This document shows, one piece after another, positions 20,383 to 30,693 of a stretch of 64,000 bases of DNA. The notes beneath the pieces are model-generated. The model was not told the DNA's origin and ran no database searches. It saw only the letters and a list, made by a program, of their open reading frames with translations. Position numbers and translations under genes: made by a program. This DNA comes from Omphalotus guepiniiformis (lineage: Eukaryota; Basidiomycota; Agaricomycetes; Agaricales; Omphalotaceae): positions 992,001-1,056,000 of the forward strand of contig JAQOOI010000070.1 of NCBI GenBank assembly GCA_028554645.1. Reading direction: 5' to 3'. Positions within the stretch are counted from its first letter, which is position 1; the number at the start of each line of letters is the position of its first letter.

Positions 20383-21657
20383 TGTGGAATGTCTTCGTGA
20401 GAGGGAGAGAGGGAGGTTTTATCACTGTCTATTGCGTACTCGTGACGAAGCTCGAGCTCCATCTCTTGATATGATATTCGCCGACTCAAAAATGAAACCA
20501 GGAAGCTTCCTGGTGAGAACTTTCGAATATCCTTTCCTAGCTTAAGCTTTCGAAAGTTCCTGTTTGGGCCCCTCTCAGAAAATGCCATAACCCGCATCAT
20601 CATCGAATTAAGTACACCTTTTGTTTGCGAGTAAATCGTTCTGTCGGCACGGCACGAATGGAGAACTTGCAAGCCGATGCCACCACTGTGCGCCACTGGC
20701 AGCATACACCACAATCAATGGATCACATTCTATGATGAACAACACCCTATATCACTGTCAGTGGCGCCATGGAACGTTGCACTTGGACTATACCGAAATT
20801 GTGATCTTCTAAAAGTCTCAGTTCTCTCGAGATCGCAGGAATGCCTTTGGTGCCGGTGAATATGAAGTCGGTGTGTCCGCTAGTCATGAGAAGAAGGAAG
20901 AGCAAGAGAAAGTCACAACTCACGATTTGCCTATTGCATAGGCGCCTTACATCAAGCGCCTACGGTCCGGTTCTTCCGGTCTATTTACATCCACGCTTTA
21001 GACTCACCATCATTCATCCAATTCCCTCGCAAACGCAGAATACAGGTTACGCCATTCTACAGGTTTATCTTGATTCTTGTGGACATATCTCTTATGCGGG
21101 CCTTCGTTGGCAAGAACTCCAGACAGGTTTTATGATCAGATTTTGGCGCTGAACATTGACATGTGGGGACCAACAATCGCTGAACCAAAAAAAAAACGTT
21201 ATTGCATATCGGTTCAAGTTGAGATGACTCAGACGTACCCGCCGCCTTTTTGAAATTGTCGCAGAACCTGTACTCACAGAGAACGGCCAGAAAAGGCCAG
21301 GTTCAACCACCTCCGAGGAGACAGACGAGTGTAGGATGAAATTCCCGTTCGCATGACCTTACCTTTCAATCCACCTCAATCTCCGGACCTCTTCCCTCTA
21401 CGGACTCCGATGTTTCCCTCTTTCTTTGGTCTAGAGCGAAATTTTATCGATATTCCATTGCTTCTGCATATTCAGTCTGAAGTCTGACATGGAGTTAGTT
21501 ACCTCTACAGGTTGAGAACGAGACTGGTGGAAATGAATCATGGGTTGGACGGATGGGGTATGTTGTGGAACGCCCACTGGTGGCTCAGTTATAAGTGCAC
21601 CGTCTCCAGCCTTCCCTACATTCATTCCCATTCACTAGTACCCTCGCGACAAAAGCA
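20383..21657. promoter_or_regulatory. Divergent P450b/P450c upstream region, copy 3 (full length)
   Basis: This is the only copy flanked by complete-length genes on both sides. It contains TACGGTCCGG at 20961-20970 followed by CCGGTCTATTTA, in the same context as the other copies. The element is about 0.58 kb from the b ATG and 0.69 kb from the c ATG. Frames inside the region have no motifs. Confidence 0.45.
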
Positions 21658-23856
21658 ATGGATACCCGACTAATAATGGAGTTGTTGTTCTGTTGCACTT
21701 TGGGATTTTACGCCCTCATACGCCTTCGAACCAGGTCTCGGGAGTCACGTCTTCCGCCTGGACCTCCAGGGTACCCAATCATTGGCAATATCTACGATAT
21801 TGGCACCCAAGTCCCTTGGGTTGCGTTCAGGGAACTGTCACGGAAATACGGTGAGCCATCGTATTATGTATTGCTTAACTTTTCAATGCTCAAATGAATA
21901 ATGCTAGACTCTGATATCATCCATCTGAATATGTTTGGTACACCGCTGATAGTGGTGAACTCGTTCGAAGTGGCGCAGGATTTGTTTGTTAAGCGGTCAG
22001 CTATATACTCTGATAGGTGTGGTATCTCTGTTCAACGATATGTTTATGAAGTACTTATGGTTCTTATCAGACCGCCTCTACCTATGCTCGTTGATCTGTG
22101 AGTTTGAACGATTCTCATCAACCAGGCTGAGTCGGTTGACAACTCGAGTCAGCGTGGGCTTTGGTTGGAATTTCGGTCTCATGCCCTATGGAGAACTGTG
22201 GAAAGGTATAGATAGATCTACCACTAGTTTATATCTGCTCCTTTCTGACGATTTTCCTCTAGAGCACCGCAAGCTCTTTCACAAAGAATTCCAACCTCCG
22301 GTGACTTTTCTCTATAGACGAGCTCGACGCGGTGCGAACACTTCTTACACAACTACTTCATACTCCATCCGGATATGTACAACATCTACGGCAGTGAGTG
22401 TATTACCTCCCTACGAGTGAGTATCGCATCGTGCTAACTCACGGTTGGTCATAGCATGGCAGGCACGATAATTCTATCAGCCGCCTACGGTATCGACTTT
22501 CAACCCAAAATCGATCCATACGTCGATATCTCTGAACGAGCTCTGCATATTATGTCTTACGCCGGGAAAGCAGGGGCGTATTTGGTGGACCTTGTCCCGG
22601 TATTGAAGTATGTTCCGGAATCTATTCCCGGTGCAGGGTTCAAGAGAAAGGCGAGAGAGTGGAGAAAGACTGCCACGATGATGCCCGATGTTCCATTTGA
22701 ATATGCGAAGCGCTCGATAGTAGGTTTTCTTACAATTACCTTTTGAGTGTGTGGAAAGAGAGGCTTTTGAACTATGTCTTCTTTTTGCAGGCTGATGGAA
22801 CAGCTAGACAGTCTATTGCATCTAGATTGTTGGAAGAGATGCATAATGAGGGGACGTATACTAAGGAAAAAGAAACCGTTCTGAGAAACGTTTTGGGTAC
22901 GATGTATACAGGTACGCCCCGAAAAATCACGCTCAGTCTCCCCTTGTTCGATCTGTTTGATGTTTATCTATGTAGCCGGGGCCGATACCGTGAGCATCCC
23001 ACTGGTTTACAATATATCAGCTTATTGTGATCAATTTGCTCTATAGACCGTCTCATCACTGCACACGTTCATTCTAGCAATGGTCCAACACCCCGAAATA
23101 CAGAAGAAGGCTCAGCGTCAAGTCGACGAAGTTGTGGGGCTTGACCGCTTACCTGACTTTTCCGATCAGGGGGCAATCCCGTATGTGGATGCTTTGCTGA
23201 GAGAAGTATTGCGATGGAAGCCGGTCGTACCATTGGGCGAGTGTTGCCAGTTATGTGCTGCTGCCTAGAAAGCTTTCTAATATCTATATACATAAAGCTG
23301 CCCCTCACAGAACAGTCTCTGAGGACAACTACCGAGGATACCGTATTCCAGCTGGTTCCACTATAATCGGAAACTCATGGTTAGTATCTAGCAATCCATG
23401 TTCACTTCCTCCCACTTAATTCCTACACGCAGGGCAATGTTATATGATGAATCGCTTTTTGGCCCCGACACTACTCAATTCAACCCAGAACGATTCCTCT
23501 CGAAGGACGGCGCACTAAACCCCAACGTGATACATCCAGAGATGGCATTCGGATTCGGCAGACGACAATGTCCTGGTCAAGACATGGCAGAATCGTCGAT
23601 TTGGATGGCGATTGCTTCTATTCTGGCGAGTTTCGATACTGAGAACGCTGTAGATGGTGATGGTGACGTTGTTGAGCCGTCTGGTGAATATACTTCTGGG
23701 TTGACTTGGTACTTGAGGTTTTATCTCCTCCGAGGAGAGAATGGACGTTGAGCTTCTATTTGTTCGCTTTACAGTTACCCGTGCCCGTTTGAATGTACCA
23801 TTCGTCCACGAATTGGACGAGTATGCTTGATCCGAAACGATCTTCCTGGTCTGTAA
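21658..23856 (+). pseudogene. Cytochrome P450, type c copy 3 (full length, one frameshift)
   Basis: All P450 landmarks are present: anchor FCCTLGFYALI, the hinge LPPGPPGYP, C-helix GELWKEHR, I-helix AGADT split by two introns around a 14-nt exon, KEVLRW-equivalent REVLRW, NPERF, haem loop FGFGRRQCPG, and TAA at 23854-23856. In exon 5 the paralogs read TACAGACC, six bases, then GAGCTCGAC, while here TATAGAC is followed at once by GAGCTCGAC at about 22319. Five bases are missing. The frame then gives RRARRGANTS and does not fit the next splice junction. Every other exon is in frame, so this is either a very young pseudogene or a sequence error. The distinct sequence (FGCPG haem loop, VPW insertion after IYDIG) marks it as a separate subfamily from a and b. 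Confidence 0.72.
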
Positions 23857-25386
23857 TGCCCGTAGTAGTGATACTGTACGTACTTGCCTTTCGCCCGTGC
23901 GTGGTTGAACTAAAAGGGACTAATTTTTTTGTTGAATGTAAACAGTTATGCCTGTCTTGTCTTGTGACGATACTGGTTTTCCTAGGTATAGTCGGCATCC
24001 CTCACTCTTATTTTACATAAATGCAAAACTAAATTTCATTCCCGTTCCCGAAACTTGAATTTTGTGTTAGAAATAGAGTGCTATACGAAGTCAAAACAAA
24101 CCCAGAGCACTTAGAAAGCGTCCGAGGTATACATTTGGAGCCTGTTATGGTTCAACGAGTGTCGAATTCGTGCTTTTTTTGAGCGTGTTGATGAAAAGTG
24201 GGCAACGGCGAGAGTTTATGTGATCCCTCCCTCTCGACTGATATCCTTGGCTTGCTGGCGTCCTGAGGCAGTTCTTCTTATTTTCAAAAGCAGCCGAGAG
24301 CATGGAGTGTTTCTTGGCTTGTCGTTCTGTAGCGATTTACTTGTTATTTCTTGCATAACCTTCGGTCGGATCCATGCTGCTGGCGTGAACAAGTATGAAT
24401 TTGAGACCAGGCTGAGGAATACTTAGCAGAAATAGATACATGTAGTCGCTCTCTGATTCCACTGCTCCTTGTTCTTCTACATCTATATTATCGTCTTGAT
24501 GATGATCAGGAATCATCGCTTTCATCAGCGAACGAAACGGGAGCAGCGTAATAGCCTCCGCGTGGTAGGTCTACTAGTCTTTTCTGTGATATCAAAATCA
24601 GATATATAAGATTTCATACAGGTTTAGAAAGTTACTGGGCGTTCTGGCCATTCGACGGGGTATCTTGACGTTACTGAGTTTACTGGGATGGTAGTTCGCT
24701 TTGAAGAGATTGTAACGCTTTTGGGTGAGCTGGAGTTAGGGTTCGGAAAAGCAAAGTCCGAGTTGCTTGTTTCAGCGTACCTTCTCGCTCAACTTCAGTT
24801 TTTATTCTGGACTGGTAAAAATTTCAGCTTTCAGTAATGCAATAGTCTGATCACTTTCTGCCAGCCTCGAACTCAATATTCACCAGAGAATTCTCACTGA
24901 AGTCGCCGCAAATGTCGGGGGGACAGCTGAAGACATTCATTTCGCGAATACTGTAATTGCTTCAAACGTACAAACCAGAGTGGACGATCAACCGGAAATA
25001 AATGGGGAGGTCCTGGTGACGACTCCGGGGTTCTCGTATTTAGCAAGGCTTGGCTTTTTTTCGCAAAGTAGTTGGTTGCGGCCTATGTACAGTACGTGTG
25101 GCCAATCATAACTCTATTGACATACTAGAGTGTTACGAGCAGAGTCAGCCTAGGGGAGACTAATTGACATACATCGCTAGGGTCTGCACCCGTTTACTCC
25201 AACGTTTTGGTCCTGTGCCACACTGCGCAGATTCTGGTAAGTAGATTCTTGTTTCTAGAAGCGCAAGTATTGTATTGTATGTGTGTTCGGTCGGATATGG
25301 GAAAGGAGCTCGGTATTTTGTATTTTGCATATAAACAACCCCCCCTCCTCCTCCTAGCAGTTCGTCCAGAGAGAGCCTGAGCCTCA
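23857..25386. other. Long gap upstream of P450a copy 3, with orphan coding-like blocks
   Basis: Most of it holds nothing recognisable. A TATA-like GCATATAAAC lies about 55 bp before the a3 ATG. Between about 24628 and 25088 two unusually open stretches on the + strand read like protein (see the separate entry). This extra sequence is missing from the equivalent gaps in units 1 and 2. Confidence 0.4.
24628..25088 (+). other. Possible remnant exons of an unidentified gene
   Basis: After an acceptor-like GTTTAG, about 60 codons stay open (GYLDVTEFTGMVVRFEEI, GKAKSELLVSAYLLAQLQF) up to a GTAAAA donor. After TTTCTGCCAG at about 24864 a second frame is open for about 75 codons (LTEVAANVGG, IHFANTVIASNVQTRVDD, TTPGFSYLARLGFF). 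Amino-acid composition is protein-like, but the two blocks do not join in phase by the obvious splice sites, and no start was found. I recognise no family. It may be the remnant of a former cluster gene. Confidence 0.25.
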
Positions 25387-27525
25387 ATGCAGCTTATACA
25401 CATCCTCTCGTCTTTCATATGCGTCGTGCTATACTTCATCATCCGTCTCCTTCGCAAGTCCCGACGTTCAGCGCTTCCACCTGGACCTCCCGGATACCCC
25501 ATCATCGGGAACATATGCGACATTGAGAAAGAGGAATGGAAAATGTACAAGCAACTGTCGGAAAAGTACAGTAAGTAGTCAATTAACAGAAAGTGCTGCT
25601 TGTTGCTTACTCATTTCTGTAGACTCGGACGTCATTTATCTGAATCTGTGTGGAACGCCATTGATAGTGGTCAACACATTGCAAGCAGCCCGAGATCTTT
25701 TCGACAAACGTTCCACGATTTATTCTGATAGGTTTGTCCGCCGTTCCACTTGAAGCGCTCAGACGACTGATTTTGGGCAGACCGCGATTTTTGATGCTGA
25801 CTGAACTGTAAGTTGCTCGGCATCAACTGAGTTCTGATGATAGTATAATGAAGTTGATATTTAGGATGGGTGTTGATTGGCATATCGCCTTCATGCCTTA
25901 CGGTGAGAGGTGGAGAGGTTAGTCTAGCTTAGGTATCCCACTCGAAGTTCGAATCTGATTCAAACCGTTCTCCACCCAGAGCATCGAAAGATATTCCATA
26001 AACAGTTTGAACCTCCGGCCACTCTCCTGTACAGACCCGTGGAGCTCGACGCAGCGCGCAAGTTGCTCGTCCACCTGCTTGAATCGCCTTCGGACTTTGT
26101 GCAACATCTTCGACAGTGAGTACTATAATTCTTGAAATCACAGGATTTCTTGCCACAACTGACTTGGGATCAGTATGGCAGGCAGAATCATTTTATCCGC
26201 AGGATATGGTATCGATATCCAACCAAAGGATGATCCATATGTCGCCATTGCCGAGAACTCCAACAACGCAATGGTCTCTGCGGGGAACGCAGGGTCATTT
26301 TTGGTGGATGTTATCCCTGCACTCAAGTATCTACCTGAATGGCTCCCAGGCGCTGGATTCAAGAGGAAAGCAAAAGAGTGGCGTAAGTCAATAGGATCTA
26401 TGCCAATTTTGCCATTCGAGTTTGTCACCCGGTCTATCGTATGTTGCTCCTTCCTGCATTGAGAGAGCGCCATTCAACATTGTGTCCGATAAGGCTGATG
26501 GAACGGCGAAAACGTCAATTGCATCCAGAGTATTGGCAGATATGGACAGTAATGGCGTGCGTAACATCGAGAATGTAACCAGGCTTCAAAATGTGCTAGC
26601 TACGATGTATACAAGCAAGTCAAACTCTTCCCCTCGCTGCACTTCCTTTTGCTCACGCAAGGCTAAATATCTAGCCGGCGCCGACACCGTGCGTGTCGTG
26701 CTTTCATTTTGTCTCTTCAAGCTAACTCTCCACTCAGACTGTTTCGTCTTTGCATACCTTCATATTAGCCATGGTGAAATATCCTGAGATACAGAAAAAG
26801 GCTCAGCGTGCAGTCGACGATGTCGTAGGCGTGAATCGACTACCTGACTTTACAGATCAACACTCGATTCCCTATGTCGATGCTTTGCTGAAGGAAGTAC
26901 TTCGGTGGCAACCTGTCGTACCATTAGGCATGCCATATCTTATTACACGTCTCGAACGTTCACATTTAATGACTTCCCGGCAGCCGTCCCTCATCGACTT
27001 ACAGTTGACAATGTCTACCAAGGGTACCATATTTCAGCTGGTTCCGTGGTGGTTGGTAATGTATGGTCAGTGCTCTCTGACACTAGAAACGAACAATACT
27101 CAGACGTGAATGTGACCAGGGCAATGCTATATGACGAGTCAACGTACGGTCCTAACACGGATCAGTTCAACCCAGAGCGATTCCTCAAGGACGGAATTCT
27201 GAATCCAGACGTGCCCCACCCTGAGGTAGCATTCGGGTTCGGAAGGCGCAAATGTGCAGGCCAGGACATGGCTGAAACGTCCATCTGGATCACGATTGCA
27301 TCCATTCTCTCAACTTTCGACATTTCGAAGGCTGTCGACCAAGACGGCATTATCATCGAGCCTTCGGGCGAATATACATCTGGCTTGGTAAAGTAAGTTC
27401 CGTCAAGCATATAAAGTTCATTTTGCAATGTTCTGACCTATCTGCTCGGCAGCTACCCATGTCCATTTGAATGTACGATTCGTCCTCGTGCTGGCCGGGA
27501 GAATTTGATTCGTGATGTGGAATGA
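25387..27525 (+). CDS. Cytochrome P450, type a copy 3 (intact)
   Basis: Twelve exons with the a1 layout give a continuous protein of about 507 residues, from ATG 25387 to TGA at 27523-27525. Landmarks: anchor SSFICVVLYFIIRLL, hinge LPPGPPGYP, C-helix ERWREHR, I-helix TGADTT (the first residue is Thr where paralogs have Ala), KEVLRW, NPERF, haem loop FGFGRRKCAG. The I-helix intron again appears to have a GC donor (AAGCAAGT), here without the usual preceding G, which also causes the Ala-to-Thr change. The gene converges with the complete Nup57 gene 170 bp downstream. It is the likely source of the a1 and a2 copies. Confidence 0.86.
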
Positions 27526-27696
27526 CCGCGTCTAAACTTCATCACTTTTATCACATCCATTGTAGTTTCTTGGTCACAAATACAATTAGTAGTCCGTGGG
27601 ATGGTATCTCTCTTCACAGGACGCCGCCTCGTAACTCCTCGGATTACGGAACTAGAGTACAGCACAAGTACAGCATGTTGTTGTCTGAACGGTAGA

Positions 27697-29709
27697 CTAC
27701 CGTAACGCACTCGTCGACAAAGTACTACCTCGCATTGAGTTGGATCGATCAGCATATGTAGAACCGAACACATTCTCGGTCTCATTGCCTTCCGCAATAA
27801 CGGAAGATCCTGCAGTGCCCATGACAATCGCTAGATCCTTCAGGTCTTTCTGCAGTATCTTCGTCAGATGGGCAAGACCTGCTTGTTGTTCGGCCAGGAT
27901 CTGTTTGAAAAGACATTCAGCAAGTTATGCAATCGCAACGGAGTCGAACATGCCTGTGTAATCCGCGACAGACCCTCTTCATCGACAACTTTCCATTCTC
28001 CTGACCCACCAACAACGGCATTAAGACTTTCTTCTCTTGCCTTTAACGCACCAACCACAGCCCAAAGCTCTCCTAGCTTGCTTTTTATTCGGCCCCCTTT
28101 CCCTGAGCCGTCGGTGCTACCCGTGTTGCTCGACCCGCTTACACCCACCTCCGCTACAACCTCCTCTAATGCGCCCCTCAATGCTTCTTCTCCTTCTCCG
28201 ATCGCAGAGCTCCTGACGCTGGGTATCAGTAGATGTAAATGCTGCACAAGCCTCAACAGTCGGTGCATCAGCTGTGTCTGAAGCGCAGAATAGCGTTGAA
28301 GTCGCGGAACTGTCACTGTCGAGTGATTTGTCGTTAATGTTTGTAGCTTCTTCTGTAGCTCCAGTAACTTTTCTTTGTGGTTAACAGATTGGGTGCCTTG
28401 AGCATTTACTCGATCTCGTAGATCATCAAATCCTAAAGCAAGAACGGGTACGAGGCTGGGTATTGGTTTTATTTGAAGTCGCTTTTCGCAAGGACGATGT
28501 GAGCTCACCAAGTGGGATCAGGGTTCTCTCTGACAGCCTTCTGCCAGAGCGCCTCGTTCACAGCATTCGGCGGCCGAGTGTATAGACTAATTTGTGCCGG
28601 GTCAACGAGGTTGTAGAAGTAATGCTATCAATTATTCATCAGGTTTAGTGTGAAGACGATCGGAACCAAGGGAATGCTACGTGCTTGGAATCTGCATGAA
28701 GAAGGATTTTGAGCATTCCATGCACCAACAATACTTTCTATCTTCTCCTGTAGTCGTGCAAATTGTGCCTGAGCATCCGAGCCTTGATTCGGCGCACCCA
28801 AAGAACTGACGCCAAGCCCACTGGAAGGCCTAGAGGTTCCGAATACGCTGGAACCTCCTAGTGTACTATTGCCTCCGCTGAACAAGCTAGCGCCTAGTGT
28901 GTTTCCACCAGCGTTAGTAGGGGCCGTAGTGTTCCCAAATAAAGAACTGGTCCCTGTACCCGCTATACCGTTTGTTGAGCCCCCAAGTAAAGGGTTGGGA
29001 TTGTTTGAGGTCGAACCTCCTCCGAAGATTGAACCAGTTCCGTTATTGCCTGTCGTATTTGTGGTGCTGCCACCAAACAACGGATTGGTCGTGGTTGTAC
29101 CAAATATACTAGGCTTAGGCTGATTGTTTTGTTGTGGCTGCTGCTGCTGCTGCTGACCAGCAGGTGGTGTAGCAAAAAAGTTGCTCGTACCCGTGCTTGC
29201 TGGTTGTTGATTGTTATTTCCACCGAACAAGGGATTGGTGCCAGCAGCAGGATTTGTATCTGTGATTGAGAGTCAGAAGAGGCCTACCCACAGAACGAGA
29301 CATAATGCTCACTTGCGCCACCAAACAAACTTGTACCAGTATTTCCTGGTGCCGGGGTAGGAGTAGTGGATTTTCCGAACAAGCTTGTCGTGGGGGCTGC
29401 ATTGCCAAATATGCTAGTCCCCGTCCCCGTCCCTAAACTTGTTCCAGCAGCCGAGTTTGTGTTCGTGCCGCCAAAGAGTGGATTCGTAGCTGGCTGCTGT
29501 GTCTGTTGGGTGTTCGCATTTGCATTATTCAGAGGGGCGCCAAAGATGGACGTCCCCGGTTGCTGTGTGGTGTTGGGATTCGCGTTTTGACCAAAGCCCC
29601 CAAACATACTTCCGCCAGCTGGTTGATTCGTGTTAGATGAGGCATTGTTCGTGCCAAAAATGCTTGTCCCGGTCGCTGGTGTCGTGCTAGATGCACCGAA
29701 CATAGACAT
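27697..29709 (-). CDS. NUP57: Nucleoporin Nup57/Nup54 (FG-repeat, complete)
   Basis: About five exons run from ATG 29709-29707 to TAG 27699-27697. The N-terminal half is a low-complexity G/T/N/S/Q region with many FG-type repeats (SIFG, MFGG, LFGG, SVFG), a QQQQQQ stretch, and no charged core. Then follow NPSSCRFQ, the conserved HYFYNLVDP and LYTRPPNAVNEALWQ block, LVPVLALGFDDL, and coiled-coil helices (KEKLLELQKKLQ, HRLLRLVQHLHLL, LAEQQAGLAHLTKILQ). This is the layout of yeast Nup57 and animal Nup54, a member of the Nup62 channel complex of the nuclear pore. The repeats bind transport receptors and the helices bind partner nucleoporins. Two introns appear to have GC donors (CAA|GCACGT and CAG|GCATGT). 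Pieces of this gene are scattered in units 1 and 2. Confidence 0.87.
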
Positions 29710-30693
29710 GATTTATCCCAATTGTACCTGAGATCAAAGGTTCAGACGATAAAGAAGTAAAGGTTGGACGATGCGCACTTCTATGTTCGTTATGTGGGCC
29801 AAGGATCGTGATGCTGAGCACACTCGATGGTTATGAAATGAAAGTGATTCTGCAGGACAACGAGGACATGCAAACTTGACTCCAATGACTGCTTCAAGTC
29901 ACGTTCATTGAAGAGTAGAAGGCACAGCCACTCAGTGCACCAACCCTCAGGCTTGCAGTTGTACAGTGGCTCAAACACTTGAACTTGAGTACAAATGTCG
30001 ATACCGGGTCGATAATTCGTATCTTTTTTTTCGAAGTGGAGTCGAAACGATGCTGTTGTAGATATTTACTTGGAAATCTGGATATCAAAGGACGGACCAA
30101 TCGTTGTTGCTGTTGCTGTTGCATCGGCCTTAGTACCATCTCTGATCTTAGACCTGTGAGACTCCCTACGGAAGAGCTTTCTGTGAAAGAGAAGTAGAAT
30201 TATTCATTTCAATGCTCAATGCATCTACTATGCAGAAAGACAACAAATTCGAGGGAGTAGATACGCAGTACCATTTCAGTCAGTTTTCCCAAGCGCCTAT
30301 TATCTTGTAGCGGGCGCCAATCAAATTCCTTACAATAATAGTACAAACTCAGAGAGGCTCCCGAATGTGAGATTCTTCTTCGTACACTCATCTTCCCTGC
30401 TGTAGATCCTCAAAGAGTCCGACAAATTGTAACTGAAAGGTGGGTTTGGAAGGCTTTTGCTGCATTTGTCTGACTTCTCACGCACATGTTCCACCAGAGC
30501 GTAACAGTCGTTGACGATATTACCTGCCTTCTCATAAACGAATACGCGTCCATTGTTCGCGTTTTCAGGACGGGAATAACTTTCAGTAAGTGTACACAGT
30601 CACTGACAACGTTTAAATGACCGTAACTGCAGATATATCTTCACCTTACTCACTATCCATCCTACAGATTTTCGACAAGACAAGTGGCCATAA
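29710..30693. other. Divergent intergenic region between Nup57 and CAF-1 p60
   Basis: Probably promoters for both flanking genes. On the minus strand a frame at 30139-29894 begins with an Arg/Gln-rich stretch (QQQQQQRLVRPLISRF) resembling a mitochondrial presequence, but no mature domain follows. On the plus strand 30390-30460 has a short protein-like run (LIFPAVDPQRVRQIVTE). Neither could be built into a supported gene. Confidence 0.3.

Larger units (their letters stand above)
18264..29709. repeat. Segmental repeat, unit 3 (most complete, next to parental Nup57)
   Basis: P450b copy 3 (-), P450c copy 3 (+), P450a copy 3 (+) and full Nup57 (-). Because Nup57 is complete here and continues into unrelated conserved genes, this unit most likely keeps the original arrangement. 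The P450c-P450a gap is about 1.1 kb longer than in the other units. Confidence 0.78.

Noticed and set aside
28628..29709. Possible tandem DNA repeat array
   Set aside because: The repetitive look comes from FG-type coding repeats of the nucleoporin, not a satellite or CRISPR array.
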